Shown here one piece after another: positions 10,701-23,173 of a DNA stretch of 64,000 bases. Below the pieces are notes generated by a model. The model saw only the letters and a list, made by a program, of their open reading frames with translations, had not been told where the DNA came from and made no database searches. Every line of letters starts with the position of its first letter. Position 1 is the stretch's first letter. The DNA lies in assembly GCF_964199755.1 (NCBI RefSeq), contig NC_133899.1:24531446-24595445 (forward strand), given 5' to 3'. Source of the stretch: Larus michahellis (lineage: Eukaryota; Chordata; Aves; Charadriiformes; Laridae). Position numbers and translations under genes: made by a program.

Positions 10701-13004
10701 AAACCTGGAAAGCAGGAGCCCAGAAAGCCTTGGAAAGGCTCTAGGTGTAACGCTGGGAGCTTGCGACATGCTCAGGCTCAAGAAAAACAGGTTTTCGTAT
10801 ATATTTGCTCCCAGACCGAAAACAACCCAAACAGGAGACGTCCCTGCCTAGAGCTTGGGTCCTGGCCCACCAATGAGACCAACCGCCACCTGGTTCCCCC
10901 CATGGCGACAAACAGCCCGAGATGCCCCCCCAAAAACAAACACACGGTAAAAACGCCCCCAGCCAGCCCAGACGCCAAGGTGTCCCCATCCCACCGGAGG
11001 GACAGAGCCGCCCCGAGGCCACCTCCGGCCCCCATCCGCGCTGTGCCCGGTCCTGGGTGGCCCTTCTGGAGGGACCACATCTGATTCACATCGTCCCGCA
11101 GCTGAAAATCGTGTGTCAGGCACTTCAAAGGACACGGCCCTTATAGCCGAGGGGCTCCCCTTGAACTCCATGGCAAGCCGCCCCGCCGCGGGGTCCGGGT
11201 GACGGCCGGGGGCGGCTGTTTTTATCTCCCGAATGTTTTTCCCGTTCCCATAAACAGAAGGAGCAGATGGGAACATGTCTGAGACCGATGGGGGGAAATG
11301 ACGGGGCGGGGGGGAGGGTGTTAAATCTTCAAAAGCGCTGAAGTGCTGGATCCTGGGAGGGATGCTGAGAGCTGGGAACGTCGCTGGGGGGGGCGGGGGA
11401 CGAGCTGAGCACCAGGGCGGGCACTAGGCGAGCACTTCTAACATTTTTCTTTTATGCAGAATTGCCAAAAAATAGAGAAAGAAAATACTTTCAACGACCT
11501 AAAAGGTGAGCGGACTGATCGTCCCAGCCTGGCAGCAGCGGAAGGTGGCGGGGATGCAGGGCCACGCTGCCCCGAGGGTGGCCCTGTCCCTGTCACAGCG
11601 TGGTGAGCGGCGCGGGGTCCGGCCCCCGCACCGGGTCCAGCTCCCCCGGCACCCGCGGCCAAACCCTGCCCGATCTGGGATGTCCACATGGCCTGGGAAC
11701 AAGCACATCTGGAAGCGACGCCTCCCAAATTGTCCTTCAAGCCCTCTGCGGCCAAGCCAATCCTGGCCCCTTAACGACGCCGTTAATTAATCCAGAGTAC
11801 AAAAATAGCCCTGCAGGATTTCCTGCCTCCCCTCCCTCCCCTCCAACCGCACCACAAGGTGAAGAGGAAGGAGGAGAAGCTCGTAAAGCAGAATTAAGGG
11901 AAGATGCCCCATGGTACATCCCTGCGTTATGGCCCTCATTTCACTTGGAGCGACCCCCCTCCATCCCCTGCCCCCGCACGCCCAAAGCACAGCTCGTCCT
12001 TCCCAGCAACACACAGACACCAGCCTTCCCAGATATGCTGGGCTTCATTAAATTCAGGTCCTTAAATTCCCAGGAAGCACCGCTGAGGGTGCAGGCAGGG
12101 TGGCCGGGACCTCTTCACCCACCCGGCTGCTCTGTGGGAGCGGGTCCAGACACGGAGCGAGCGGAAATCTGATGTGTAATAACTCCACCTAGAGGGAAAA
12201 GGGACGGTTGGGCCAGACGGGCCATGTCCCCGTCACCTGCCAGCTGGGAGCAAGGAGGAACCGCTGCCTGGACATGGGGACTGTCCTGCTGCAGGTGGCC
12301 CCAGGACACCAGAGCAGGCATGGCTCGCTGCGGCGGTGCCACGATGTTCTCCATGGGTGTATCAGCCACCGTCAGTGCTCAGCGATCCGAAAGCCCACCC
12401 CCAGTGATCCCTTTCCACCCCCACGACGAATCGCCACTCACCGGTCTCACACACGAGATCCGTGACCACCCCACGGGCGATTCTCTGAGTCCTTCACTCA
12501 GGGTGTTTCCTTCTGTTGTTATTTCCTTGCTGACACCTGGAATTTCACTCCTTCCCTAGGCATGGACATCTCCACAGACGAGCCCTGCAACAAGTTCAGG
12601 GAACAATTGTTGGGGCAATCCGAGCAAACCCACACCTTGTCAGGGTCTCCCTCCCAGTGCTCCCAATACAGGCAGTGCTAAAACACCCCACAAAGCTGAG
12701 CGTTTGTTGTCCACACCCGCATGCTCTGCCTTTCTTTCCTGTCTCTATTTTTCAATGGTAAATCCATCTGCAGTTTGGCCAGACATAATAAGAGCTGGGA
12801 AGTACCTCCTGTCTCATGCAGACCCTCTGCCCGTCTCCAGCCAGGACTGACTCCACCAGAGCTGGGGGTGGGCTGGCCACAGTCTCCCCACCCCATGCAA
12901 TCGGAGGGGAAGGTCCTTCAGAGGGAAATGGGGGACTGCTCTGCCCGCTCCTGGCTGCATCTGGCTGAACCTAGGGATAGAGGACGTGAATACACCCAGG
13001 CATG
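7704..13004. other. Intergenic GC-rich DNA, no gene seen
   Basis: No recognisable exon, RNA gene or autonomous transposon. A run of A (9037-9054) and short G or C runs are present. Open frames are unsupported. Confidence 0.55.
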
Positions 13005-13472
13005 CATGGATGGATGGATGGATGGACGGAGAGATGGAAGAATGGATGGAAGGATGGCTGGTAGGATGGAAGGATGGACGGCTGGTAGGATAGATGGATA
13101 GATGGATGGAAAGATGGCTGGTAGGATGGAAGGATGGATGGATGGTAGGATAGTTCGATAGATGGATGGAAAGATGGCTGGTAGGATGGAAGGATGGACG
13201 GCTGGTAGGATAGGTGATAGATGGATGGAAAGATGGCTGGTAGGATGGAAGGATGGACGGCTGGTAGGATAGATGATAGACGGATGGAAAGATGGCTGGT
13301 AGGATGGAAGGAAGGATGGATGGATGGTAGGATAGATGAATAGATGGATGGAAAGATGGCTGGTAAGATGGAAGGATGGATGGATGGTAGGATAGATGAA
13401 AGAACGGATGGAAAGATGGCTGGTAGGATGGAAGGAAGGATGGCTGGTAGGATGGCTGGTAGGATGGCTGGA
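13005..13472. repeat. ~60-bp minisatellite built from GGAT-like words
   Basis: The block GGAAAGATGGCTGGTAGGATGG recurs at spacings of 59, 60 or 64 bp from about 13,109 to 13,411, flanked by simple GGAT repeats. It looks like a higher-order repeat grown from a GGAT microsatellite. Confidence 0.93.
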
Positions 13473-15079
13473 CAGGGTGAAGCCACTGGCACAAACTATG
13501 GTACCTTCTCCCAGTGCTCACCAGCTGCCACCAGGTCTGCTTGGTGTCCAGGAGGACCATCACCCCAGGCAGGAGAGGTGGGAAGCACCGCACAGGAGCA
13601 GCCCCCTCGGCACAGCCCGTGCAGGCACCTTAGCAAACTACTGACGTTTTCAGGGCCTGCTGATCCTCTCCCAGCGTGAGCAATTCTGAGAAACGCCCCC
13701 GTGTTTTCTTCTCCCAGACCCCCACCTTCACCAACCGGCTGCTCATCCTATTTCAGACCCAGCTCGCTTCAGCCCCGCTGTCCTTCCCGCAGACTCCTGC
13801 CCGCGCTCCAGCCTCGGGAATCAGCCACTGGTTTTTTGGGGGGTTTTTTGGGGGTTTTTTTTGTTGTTTTTTTTTTTCTCCTCTGTAACCTTGGAAATCG
13901 GAGACCAAAGGAACATCAGCTTCAGCTTCTGTTTAACAACCGCCTCTTATCGCTGCTCGCACAGTGCAGCCCAGGCAGAAGATAAAGCATTTCCACCGCG
14001 ATGGATAAACAGAGATCGAGCCTGCCGAGCGGCGTGCAGGGCGATGCCGTCCCCTCCTGCTCGGCTGCCCGCCTTCGGGGTGTGCTTCTTCCCAGGCCTC
14101 ACGTTCCCCGGCACGGTGCAGGGTCCAGCCAGCTGGGCAGAGCCTCCCTTCGCTCTGCCAGTTATTAACCACTTACTTCCAAACTGCTGCACACTTTGTC
14201 CCGGCTGCCGAGGGACGCGCCAAGGCTTTTCCGCTGGAGCCGCCGCTGATCCTTCAGCCGGGGTGGCCACGAGCAGAGCTGCCGTGCTGGGACTCACATA
14301 CCAGCGGGGTGCAAGAGCTCCCTCCTGCCCACAGTCCCTCTCCGAAAGCCCTTCCTGCTGCTCATCCCGCCAGAATGGCAATTTTGTCTCCAGGTTTCAG
14401 ATGATCCAACAGCGCAGGATGGACACTCGCCCCTGCCCAAACTCTGTCTGCCCCACGGCTGCAGAGAGGCTGGTTTTGTCCCTTAGATGTGTCCCCCAGC
14501 ATCCATCCGGAAGGGGAGGACGAGAGATCAGGGCTGTATTTCATAGAAGGCATGAGGTTGGAATTTCCTTTGAGGAAGCTTCGATCCTGAATTTAATCGA
14601 GGTCACAGAAATACGACCTTTGGGAAACACGGGATGGTCCTTCTTAACTGGCCCACTGATGGGACGCCGGGTGAGACGGCGTGTTCGCAGAGACAGCCGC
14701 TAGATAAAGGCCATCTTGGTGCCACCAGCCTGTGTTTCATGGAAGGGAAGGGGGCAAAGGCTGTTACTCACCGATGCATCCTGAGAAAATGGCTTACCGA
14801 ATTCACAGTGCGCTCATTTTGTACGGGAAGGCTGGAGAGATCCCGTCAACCCGGAGCGCTCTGCCTGTGGATGGTGAGAAAAATGTCCCTTTACCTGCAG
14901 GGACAGCAAATCTCTGGAGTTACCGGCAACACACCCTCGTACCCGCAGGCTCGGGACAGTTTGGGGTCAGCAATGCCATTTGGGCCGCGCTCCCCATTTC
15001 TCAGCTCGAGGCCAGATCCATGCTTGGTCTGACCCCAGCTCTAACTTTTTGGGGTGAGCTGATGCTGTTTTGCTTCTGT
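13473..15079. other. Intergenic DNA, no gene seen
   Basis: Contains a G/T-run segment at about 13,830-13,878 (alternating T6, G6, T6, G5 and T runs). No supported gene. Confidence 0.55.
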
Positions 15080-15660
15080 TATGAAGAACCCACAACAATT
15101 TATTGTTGTTTAGGCAATTATTCTCTCACCTGATGACCCCTCCCCACCCGGGAAGGGGAATCGGGGAAAAACAAGGGAATTTGAGGGTTGAAATACAAAC
15201 AGATTTAATAGGATAAGACTAAATAATTAACATTAATAATACTCAGGAACCAATATTGATCCCAATACCAGTATAAAATAGACAAGGATCATTTCCATCC
15301 CATTCCACCAGCAGGAAGCTGCACACCCAGCAGGGGACGGCCAATGTGGGACACTGCGAGCGCTGCGGCTTCGGGAGGAAGGGAAGAGCTCAGGGCTCCG
15401 GCACCAGGGCGAGGAGTGCTCAGGATCCCAGACATCAAGGGGGGGGGAGAGAGAGAGAGGACTCCTCAGCAAATTTTGTAATTTCTATTGAATGTGCCGG
15501 TTTTGGTATGAAATAATCCCATTGGCAGCTTGGGGCAAGTGCCCGGGTCTCGCTCCTCCTCGTCCCTGCACCCGGTGAGCTGGAAAACGCTGAGACCTTG
15601 AAATCCACATCCCAGAGCTGGCTATAAAGTAAATATTTTCACCAATTCAGACACTAGAGT
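15080..15660 (-). mobile_element. Probable degraded avian endogenous-retrovirus LTR
   Basis: A block beginning near TTATTGTTGTTTAGGCAATT and running through AACAGATTTAATAGGATAAG, GATCCCAATACCAGTATAAA and GGTATGAAATAATCCCATTGG resembles, from memory, a common avian ERV LTR read in reverse. Its AT-rich core differs from the GC-rich surroundings. There is no retroviral coding sequence, so it is at most a solo LTR remnant. Ends are approximate, and the orientation is inferred. Confidence 0.5.
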
Positions 15661-17238
15661 CTTCTAAAAGTGCAGTTTTCCCAGGCATTGGAAGAGACCT
15701 TACCGAAAAGTAAAATGACTGAATGAGAAATCAATCCTGTGTCGCTCAAACCAGGGCAACTTCTCTTAAAACAGCCACGCACAAAAAAGGCCGATGGCAA
15801 TAAATAGGTTTCTTGCTGGAGCTGCTGCTATTGCTTGTTTTTTAAGCCCCAACTTGGACTCAGCTGGGATATTTGAGTTTTAACGAGGCACAACACTGTT
15901 AGCCTCAGGTGGGGATTTTCTCCATATAAAAAAAGAAAAAAAAATAATAATCGTTTCTGGGCCACGGGCAGGAGAGATGAGAAAACCTGACGACACGAAC
16001 ATGCAATTCTTCCAGCCTCAGCGGGGCAGGGGGCTGCAACGCACCTGCGGCCCCTCACACTTCCCCTTCCCCTGCAGTGAAATTACATTCGGCTTCTCGG
16101 CTAAAGATCAGGATAATTATTTCCAGCGAGGCAGACAGGTTCCAGATGCACTCCTCCTTTCAGAACACTGTCATAAACCCCCCCCACAAAAAAACGCCAT
16201 TTCCCAGCTCCCTGGTGGCCACCTGGATGGCGGCAGGGCTTTGCCGAGGACCGCCAGGTTTTCCCCGACGACTTTATTAACTTTGAGCAGGTATTCAGTT
16301 TCTCATTATCCAGCAACGGGCAACATCTGGGGGGAGATGCGGCAGCACCTTTTTCTTTCCTCTGGCAGACAGATGGGGATTAAGTGGGTGCTGGGTCCTC
16401 CGCAAAATCTGGGTCTTCCGCAGACATTTCCACCGCTGCGGATTTAGCGGTGGCTGGATAAAGCCCCATCTATGAGAGCTTAAAAAGAACCAAAGAGGCT
16501 GGTCCCCAGGTCCACCGAGCATCTGTTTCCAAAATAGAACGTAAACAATTTTATCGTGGCGAGGCTTTATTCGTTCTTAGTGCCTTGTGTCATGCGGCCA
16601 AAGGAAAGGAGAGCGCTTTCTCTCTCCTCGTAAAGCAGGGTGTGTTTCAGACTCAGACATTTACATCAAGCAAGTGCGTGGCTCCCTTCCCATCTTTCCG
16701 ACTGTCCCGCGGTCACGAATTTGCAATTTCCCTGCCTTGTTCCAGCGCTGGCAAATACGGAGCAGCCACAGGATATCGCTTTGGTGGGTTCTTTTGGGTT
16801 TTGGCTTTTTTTTTTTTTTTCCCCTCTGCAAGAATGTACGTCGCAGTGGAACTGTCGGGAGAGGAGACGAACGCATCCCTGCCACAAGTGGAAATGTGTT
16901 ATTTCAACTTTCCCCTCACTCTCCAGCAACCAAATCCTGGCCCTCGGAGGTGCCAGGGAGATTTATCTGTTGACAGCTGTAAATCCTCGCTGGCTCTAAT
17001 CGCTTGGCCTTTAAAAAGCCACCGGGTGGGGAACCGGGGGTGTCCCAAGGAGATGTGGGAGCTCATGGGCGGCCACATGCCTTTCGCCAAGCTTTTGTTA
17101 CGAACCAAAGCCTGTTTCACGTGTGCGCTCTCAGGAGCCTTCGCAAAGTGGATGAGCCCTGATTCAGGTTTCCCCTTGCCGAGTCCATTAATCCGGTCCT
17201 TCCCCAAGGGGCAACTCTTCTTTAAAAGCTCGTAAGAC
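15661..17238. other. Intergenic DNA, no gene seen
   Basis: Unremarkable sequence with one T run (16,807-16,820). No supported coding or RNA feature. Confidence 0.5.
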
Positions 17239-17239
17239 T

Positions 17240-17670
17240 CGTAGAATGGTTTGGGTGGGAAGGGACCTTAAAGACCACCCAGTCCCACCCCCCTGCCCTG
17301 GGCAGGGACACCTCCCACTAGACCAGGTTGCTCCAAGCCCCATCCAGCCTGGCCTTGAACACCTCCAGGGCTGGGGCAGCCACAGCTTCTCTGGGCAACC
17401 TGGGCCAGGGGCTCACCACCCTCACAGTCAAGAATTTCTTCCTTGGATCTCATCTAAATCTCCCCTCTTTCAGCTTAAAACCATTCCCCCTCGTCCCATG
17501 GCTCCCCTCCCTGATCCAGAGTCCCTCCCCAGCTTTCCTGGAGCCCCTCTAGGGACTGGAAGGGGCTGGAAGGTCTCCCCGGAGCCTTCTCTTCTCCAGG
17601 CTGAACCCCCCCAGCTCTCTCAGCCTGTCCTCACAGCAGAGGGGCTCCAGCCCTCCCAGCATCTTTGTGG
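17240..17670 (-). mobile_element. CR1 LINE, 5'-truncated, 3' part
   Basis: Begins GTAGAATGGTTTGGGTGGGA and continues with the familiar CR1 string (CTGGGCAGGGACACCTCC, CCAGCCTGGCCTTGAACACC, GGGCAACCTGGGCCAGGGGC) to CAGCATCTTTGTGG. As read it is the reverse complement of CR1, so the element lies on the - strand. No intact reverse transcriptase is present. Confidence 0.93.
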
Positions 17671-20029
17671 CACCACCATCTCCTTCCAATGTGGTTAAAA
17701 TCAGAGAAAAAGCTTAGAATGTACCACATGGGGAGGGGGGTGGCTGAAAACCAGCTGGCCCCGTTCTGCCCTGCTTGTGCGGTGGGCTCTGGTTTTGCCG
17801 AAAGGTTTTGGATGGGCCCCGGGAGGGTGTAAAGAGCAAATCTTTGCGAGAGTTTAATCCTCTCGCAGCAACGGCCCTTCTCCAAAATGTCTCTGGGTTC
17901 CTGCAACGGAAGAGGGTTTCGGAGGCGCTGACAGTTTCAGCCCCTCCATTGGGGCAGGTTTTTTCACTCTCAGCTCACAAACCCAGTCGAAGAGGGTCTG
18001 TTCCCACCTCCTGGCAAATTCACCTTCCCTTGGGAAGGTTTTTCCATCCCGATCATTTCCCTGCTCTGGTTTTAGACTCACGCCGCTGCGAAATCTAGTG
18101 CAGAAAGGTTTTTGTCCTCAAGCCAAGCTGAAGCCAGCATCATCTGTGGTGGTAAATAGGACAGGACTGGTCTCCAGGACTAACAAAACGGCCCTGCTGG
18201 GGCAGGCCAGGAGGTTTAACCATTTTTTTTCCCTCATTCTGCAACGTTACGTTGTGTTACAGTGGGAACGCTGGAGGTCAGAAGCTGAGAGGCAGGCACA
18301 GCGGGTAGCTCTGTTCAGCTATTAAATACCACGGGACGGATGTACCTCCTGGGTCAGGGTGTTCCCACATGGCCGGTTGCCGGAAACTGGGAGGATGTAT
18401 CTGGATAAGGCTTGTCCAAAACCCGCCGTATTCCCCGCGCAGGTCCAGGACCTCTGCTCCCAGCCCCGCTGGGGAGAGCTGGGCTGACCCCATGTGGTCA
18501 CGGCCTTGTTATGGCACGATTCGGTTTTTAAAAAAGTCACAACTTTTCACCGTTACTGAGGTAAAATGCAAAATCTGCCTCCCAGCCCCAAAATCTTTCC
18601 ATCAAGGAAAAGACACCGCGGAGGGAGTTCAGATAAACCCCCCGTCCGTCATTTTTCACGCAGTGGAAATGTGTCCGTGCTCCCGGTTTCCTCATTTAAC
18701 CAGCCAAACCAGCGCTTCGTTTCTTTTCGTGCACAGAAGCAAAATAAAAGTGTTCATTTTTTAGCACGGATGGGACCTTCCCAGCCCTCTTAATCCCTCA
18801 AAACAAAGGAAATAGGGAAAGGACAGGAAGGGAAATCTCACACCCAGTTTGTGCCTTTCCCTGCAACAAAAGGTTAATATTTGCAGCGATTCACCCACAC
18901 AGCGCCCAGCCCTGGACAAGCTCGGGGCAAGCATTGCCCCCAGATTTTGGGTGTGCCTGAGCCCAGGGAGGTCAGCGTGTGTCATCGGTCACTCCGGGCC
19001 CGAAGAAGTCAAAACTAAGTAATGTTGATTGTTTCCACGGTAATGGGGAGTGATTCATTCTGAGGGTAACGTAACAGGGCAGGGGGAAGAAACGGTGGAA
19101 AATGAAAATCACATCTCAGAAGCACGTTGTATAATTATCTCATTGAGCAGGACTGCTGCTCCACGTGTGCCTTGGCCTCAGCTATTTATAAAAAAAGTCT
19201 CTTAAGATGATCTTTAAGCTGCTTTTTGTTTGTTTTTTTTTATTGAAAAGGAAGAAAACCCCTCACTCGTGTCCCCTGCCAGACTTGGAGGCTGAAGAAG
19301 GCCCATCCCAGCACAGGACAGCAGGTCTTCCCCGAAGGAAGTGATGCAGCCTCCAAAAACAATCCCCCAAAGACGAAAATTATCAAAGCCAGCGATGCTT
19401 TCATGACGAACGCTGCTGCTGCCTGCAATTCCTCAGGAGAAAGAGGAACCTTTGTACAGTCCTTTCATCTGAGCCATCCCTCCACAGGCACCCACGAGCC
19501 CCTCCTGAGCTGTGGCCAGCTCTGGATTAAAGAGGACAGCCCTTTCAAAGCCACCAAGCAGCTCCCCAGAAGAACTTCTGAGGCCAAACCCCAGTGAAAA
19601 CACAGGGAAATGTATGTAAAACAGCTGACAGTAATACCCCGCGAACTGCCTAGAGACCTGCTGCTCCTGAAAAGCGTCAGATGGGTCTCGACTGACCTCC
19701 ACATGGTCTGGGCCTCACTTTTACCTTCCCCCAGTAGAAAATCCTGGCTGAACGAAAAAAACCCCGCCAAGCTGTAAAGGGAAAGCTGGCATGGATGAGA
19801 GGAAGGCATCATGGATGAGAGGAAGGTGCGATTCCAGCAAAGACCCCCCAACACCGCGCTGAGAGGGGCAGGACCCCCCCACCCCACTGAAGGAGAAATC
19901 ACTCCCCGTGCTGAAGGACACTGCCCGCTCCCCTGCCACCCGCCTCGCTAATGGGGGGATGTTAGTTCTGGGAGACCGAGGGATTTTCTTTCAGGCGTCA
20001 AAACCCTGTCAGGGAACCGCAAACGCCTT
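17671..20029. other. Intergenic DNA upstream of GNPNAT1, no gene seen
   Basis: No supported gene. A 19-bp direct repeat (ATGGATGAGAGGAAGG) occurs twice at about 19,793 and 19,811. Confidence 0.5.
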
Positions 20030-20530
20030 CATGCCCCGGCGAGGCCTAAGGCCTGGCCAGCCTCGCTGCTCTCAGCCTCCCTCCCGCCGAGCCCACCGGG
20101 GCCGCCACCAGGGTGAAACGGCCCTTCTGGCGGGGGAGCGGCGGGAGGAGCGGCGGGGAGAGCCGATGCCGGGCAGGGGCGGCCGGACCGGACCGGAGCA
20201 GCGTTCCGCAGCCGCGTCCGCCATCTTGCGCCGGCTCTCAGGGCCGGAGCGCCACGTGACAAGAGGGGCGGGGCCTCCCTGGGGAGGGGACGTGGCCACG
20301 CAACGCACCGCCCAATCCGCGCGCGGGGGCGAGGCTAACCCCGAAGGTCGCGAGGCCGGCGCGGGGGCGGCTCGGCGTTCCGGGCGCGCGGAGCCGGGGC
20401 GGGGCCGGCGGGCGCCGATTGGCTGCGCGCGGGGCCCCGCCCCCCAGTGCCACGTCCGTGCGGCGCCTGCGGCGGAACCGGTGCGGGCGGCAGTTGGCGC
20501 CGCGGCCTCGTGCGCGGGTGAGTGCGGGAG
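20030..20530 (+). promoter_or_regulatory. GNPNAT1: CpG-island promoter of GNPNAT1
   Basis: Very high G+C with dense CpG. Within it are a YY1-like CCGCCATCTTG (about 20,218-20,228), a CACGTG E-box (20,253-20,258), a CCAAT box (20,312-20,316) and an inverted CCAAT (ATTGG, 20,418-20,422). No TATA box is evident. This is a housekeeping-type promoter ending at a good splice donor at 20,518. Confidence 0.75.
20455..20517 (+). other. GNPNAT1: GNPNAT1 non-coding exon 1 (5' end approximate)
   Basis: GC-rich leader ending at a consensus donor GTGAGT (20,518-20,523). The human gene also has a non-coding first exon. The transcription start cannot be fixed from sequence and is only estimated. Confidence 0.55.
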
Positions 20531-21080
20531 GGGCGCGCGTCGCCTGAGGGGGGTTCGGCCCCCTCCTGAGGGGCCGGGGGTGAGGTGGGGGGATTCCCTC
20601 TCTGAGGGCTGGGGTTGAATTGAGGGCACCCCCCACCCACCTCCCCCCCGAGGGCTGGGGGTGAGAAGATGAGCCGGTGAGGGGTCTCCCCGCTGAGGGG
20701 GAGGTGAGGGGACCCCCCTGAGGGCTGGGGGTGAGATGAGGCGGTGATGGGACTCCCCCACCCCCCCGAGGGCTGAGGGGGAGGTGAGGGGATCCCTCTC
20801 CCCCCGAGGGGCTGGGGCTGTTGTGAGGGGACCCCCCCCGAGGGACAGGGGGTGAGATGAGGGGACCCCCCCCGAGGGGCTGGCTATAAAGTGAGGGGAC
20901 CCCCCCGAGGGGCTGGCTGTGAGGGGAGGGGTTCCCCCTCCTTGAGGGGCAGGGTTAGGGGACCCGCCCTTGAGAGGCAGGGTGAGAGTGTGAGGGGATC
21001 CCCCCTGAGGGGCTGGGGGTGAGGTGAGGGGATGAGGGGACAACCCCCGAGGGGCTGGGGGTGAGCTTGGGGGACCCTCA
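20524..21080. repeat. G/C-run minisatellite in GNPNAT1 intron 1
   Basis: Irregular tandem units (GAGGGGCTGGGGGTGAG followed by GGGGACCCCCC) repeat about a dozen times with 30-60 bp spacing. Runs of G and runs of C alternate, so each unit can pair with its neighbour. It starts within 10 nt of the exon 1 donor. Confidence 0.85.
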
Positions 21081-23136
21081 GCATACCGTGCTCCCTGCCA
21101 GCTTCCCGGAACGGAGGGATAGGCGAGAGGGCCCAAATGGGGAGCCCGGGATGCTCCAGTGGAGGCCTCAGGTGTGCACCGGGACGAGCACATGGGCTCG
21201 GAGCAGGCCTGGAGGGGAGCCCAGCCACCCATCGAAACAGGCCCGAGCTCTTCCTTGCCAGACATTGATCCTTTTTTTTAATTGGCCAATGCATTTGTAG
21301 TGAGTAAGGCATATCCCTGACTCCAGAAAATGCGTGAAGCTTCAAACTTCTTCCTGCTCCACCAGTGCTGGATGTAGTTTGAAAAATAACTTTATTAAAA
21401 AAAAAATACTAACTGCTTGAAAAGCATCAAAAATTTTCTTTCCTTCGTGTGCTTTTCTACTGCTGTGTGTGCTTGGTGTACTATAACCTGGAGCTGAAAT
21501 TAATTAGATTTATTTTATTCTGTACAGGACACTATCTGAGTGTTGTGAATGAATTCGTGAATTCTAGGAAGGGTTTGTAATGGAACAGGGTAACAGCAAC
21601 ATTAGAGTGATCAGGATCTAGGAACAGAGATGTCAAATTTATTGCTGGAACCGGGGGGACTTTGGTTTTGCTTAGCAGTGACATAATTAATACACTGGTG
21701 ATGGGCTTGCAGTCCTCTGCGCGCATCGATGTGATCTGATCGATAAAGCTCAGGACTGGGACTCGGAAGACCTGGATTCTCGCTTCTGACTCTGCCTTCC
21801 ACAGAAATGTTTTTCTTTGCACTTCATTTTTCCCGCTGTTTCATTTTGAAAATTCATGTGGGATGAGAATTTTTATTGCTGTTTAATTTCTCTAACAGCA
21901 ATTTTTTTACTTTTATATGCAAGATTGAGATGAGAATGGGGATTTAAAGACCAGTGTATACCAGCAGGTGGCATAGAAAAAGATTTCGTGGTTGTTTTAG
22001 GTGTTTTTTTGATTAGGTATTTCTTTTAAGAAGCTATTTCAGTTGGGTTTCCAGAGCCACCTTCAGTTTTGAGGTTCGTATGCTGCTGTTAAGCTGAGAT
22101 GTTCCATAGCTGACATCCTCTGTACTTTCTCTGGGCAGCTTACAGGGCTGTAAGATGTCCTAAAGAAAAATGTATTTGGGATGAATATTTTTCAAAATAT
22201 GTTTATTTGGCCTGCCCAACAGCGTGCAACTACCCTATCTTTTATGGTGCAGCTAAGTTAATTTGAAGATGTATAAAGAACTTGGTCTCAGGACAAGTTC
22301 CCATGATATGCTCTGTTCATACCAGAAACCTGACCAGGTATTCTACAGATGACAAAGTAAGAATTATTTTCCTATACCTAGCAATTAGGAAAATATATCA
22401 CTTTGCTTCCTCTTATCTCTAATTCTGAATAATACACAATTCCCAAATGTCTCTTTAATCATTAACAGGTGTCTCACCATCATCTTGGCAGTTCCGCGTT
22501 TTACCTGTTAATGGACAATGAGGCGCTGCGTTTTGCAGCTGCGATGGCATTAGCTTTTGTAAATACACCGAGCAAACATGACCGCCTGAGAAACGTGGTA
22601 CGGGCTGTAAGCGTGTGTGCAGGCTGTTGTATCATCTGTGTTTGCATATGTGTGGTGCAGTGCCTCTTGGCTGAGATACTAAATATTTATGTGATGGGAC
22701 TGGTTGAAAAAAGTGCACTTTCCTACCACCAGTTTTAAATGGAATGCGAATGAAAATGATCTCTATACTCGGTAAACACTATTAACAGTGCAAGATGCTT
22801 TCCTTTTCCAAGGGCTATGGAGGTTAAATTTCCTAGTCAATGTCTTATCTGTTTTATATTTTTTTCCAAGAGAAAAAACTTCCCAGATGAACTTTGAAGT
22901 GCCATATGTGTTTACTTTAGGTAATGTGAGCAGTGTCAGTGTGTAGCGGCTTGGTCCAGTGAAGGTTGAGGAGCTTCAATCGCAGATAAAGCAAACAGCA
23001 GTTTCAGTTTCATTCACCTTTCTTTGTGTCCCTGAGGAACATCACGTGGCATGATAGAACCATGGGAAATGGCGTATTTAGAGATTAAAACAAGAGCAAA
23101 CCAAAATGTTCCTTACTCATGTGCGTTCTGTTCCAG
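21081..23136 (+). other. GNPNAT1: Rest of GNPNAT1 intron 1
   Basis: AT-rich intron sequence. The only unusual stretch is a CpG-rich block at 22,469-22,606, flanked by splice-like sites (see findings). Nothing else is recognised. Confidence 0.6.
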
Positions 23137-23173
23137 AACACCTGTTGCAGCCATGATGCCTGTTGCCACCGTG

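Noticed and set aside
13860-14703. 280-residue + strand frame in the intergenic region
   Set aside because: No homology, no splice or promoter context, and GC-driven openness in several overlapping frames.
20072-21265. 397-residue - strand frame across the GNPNAT1 CpG island
   Set aside because: Composition-driven: high G+C and the intron 1 repeat remove stop codons. The product is Pro/Ser/Gly low complexity and antisense to the promoter.
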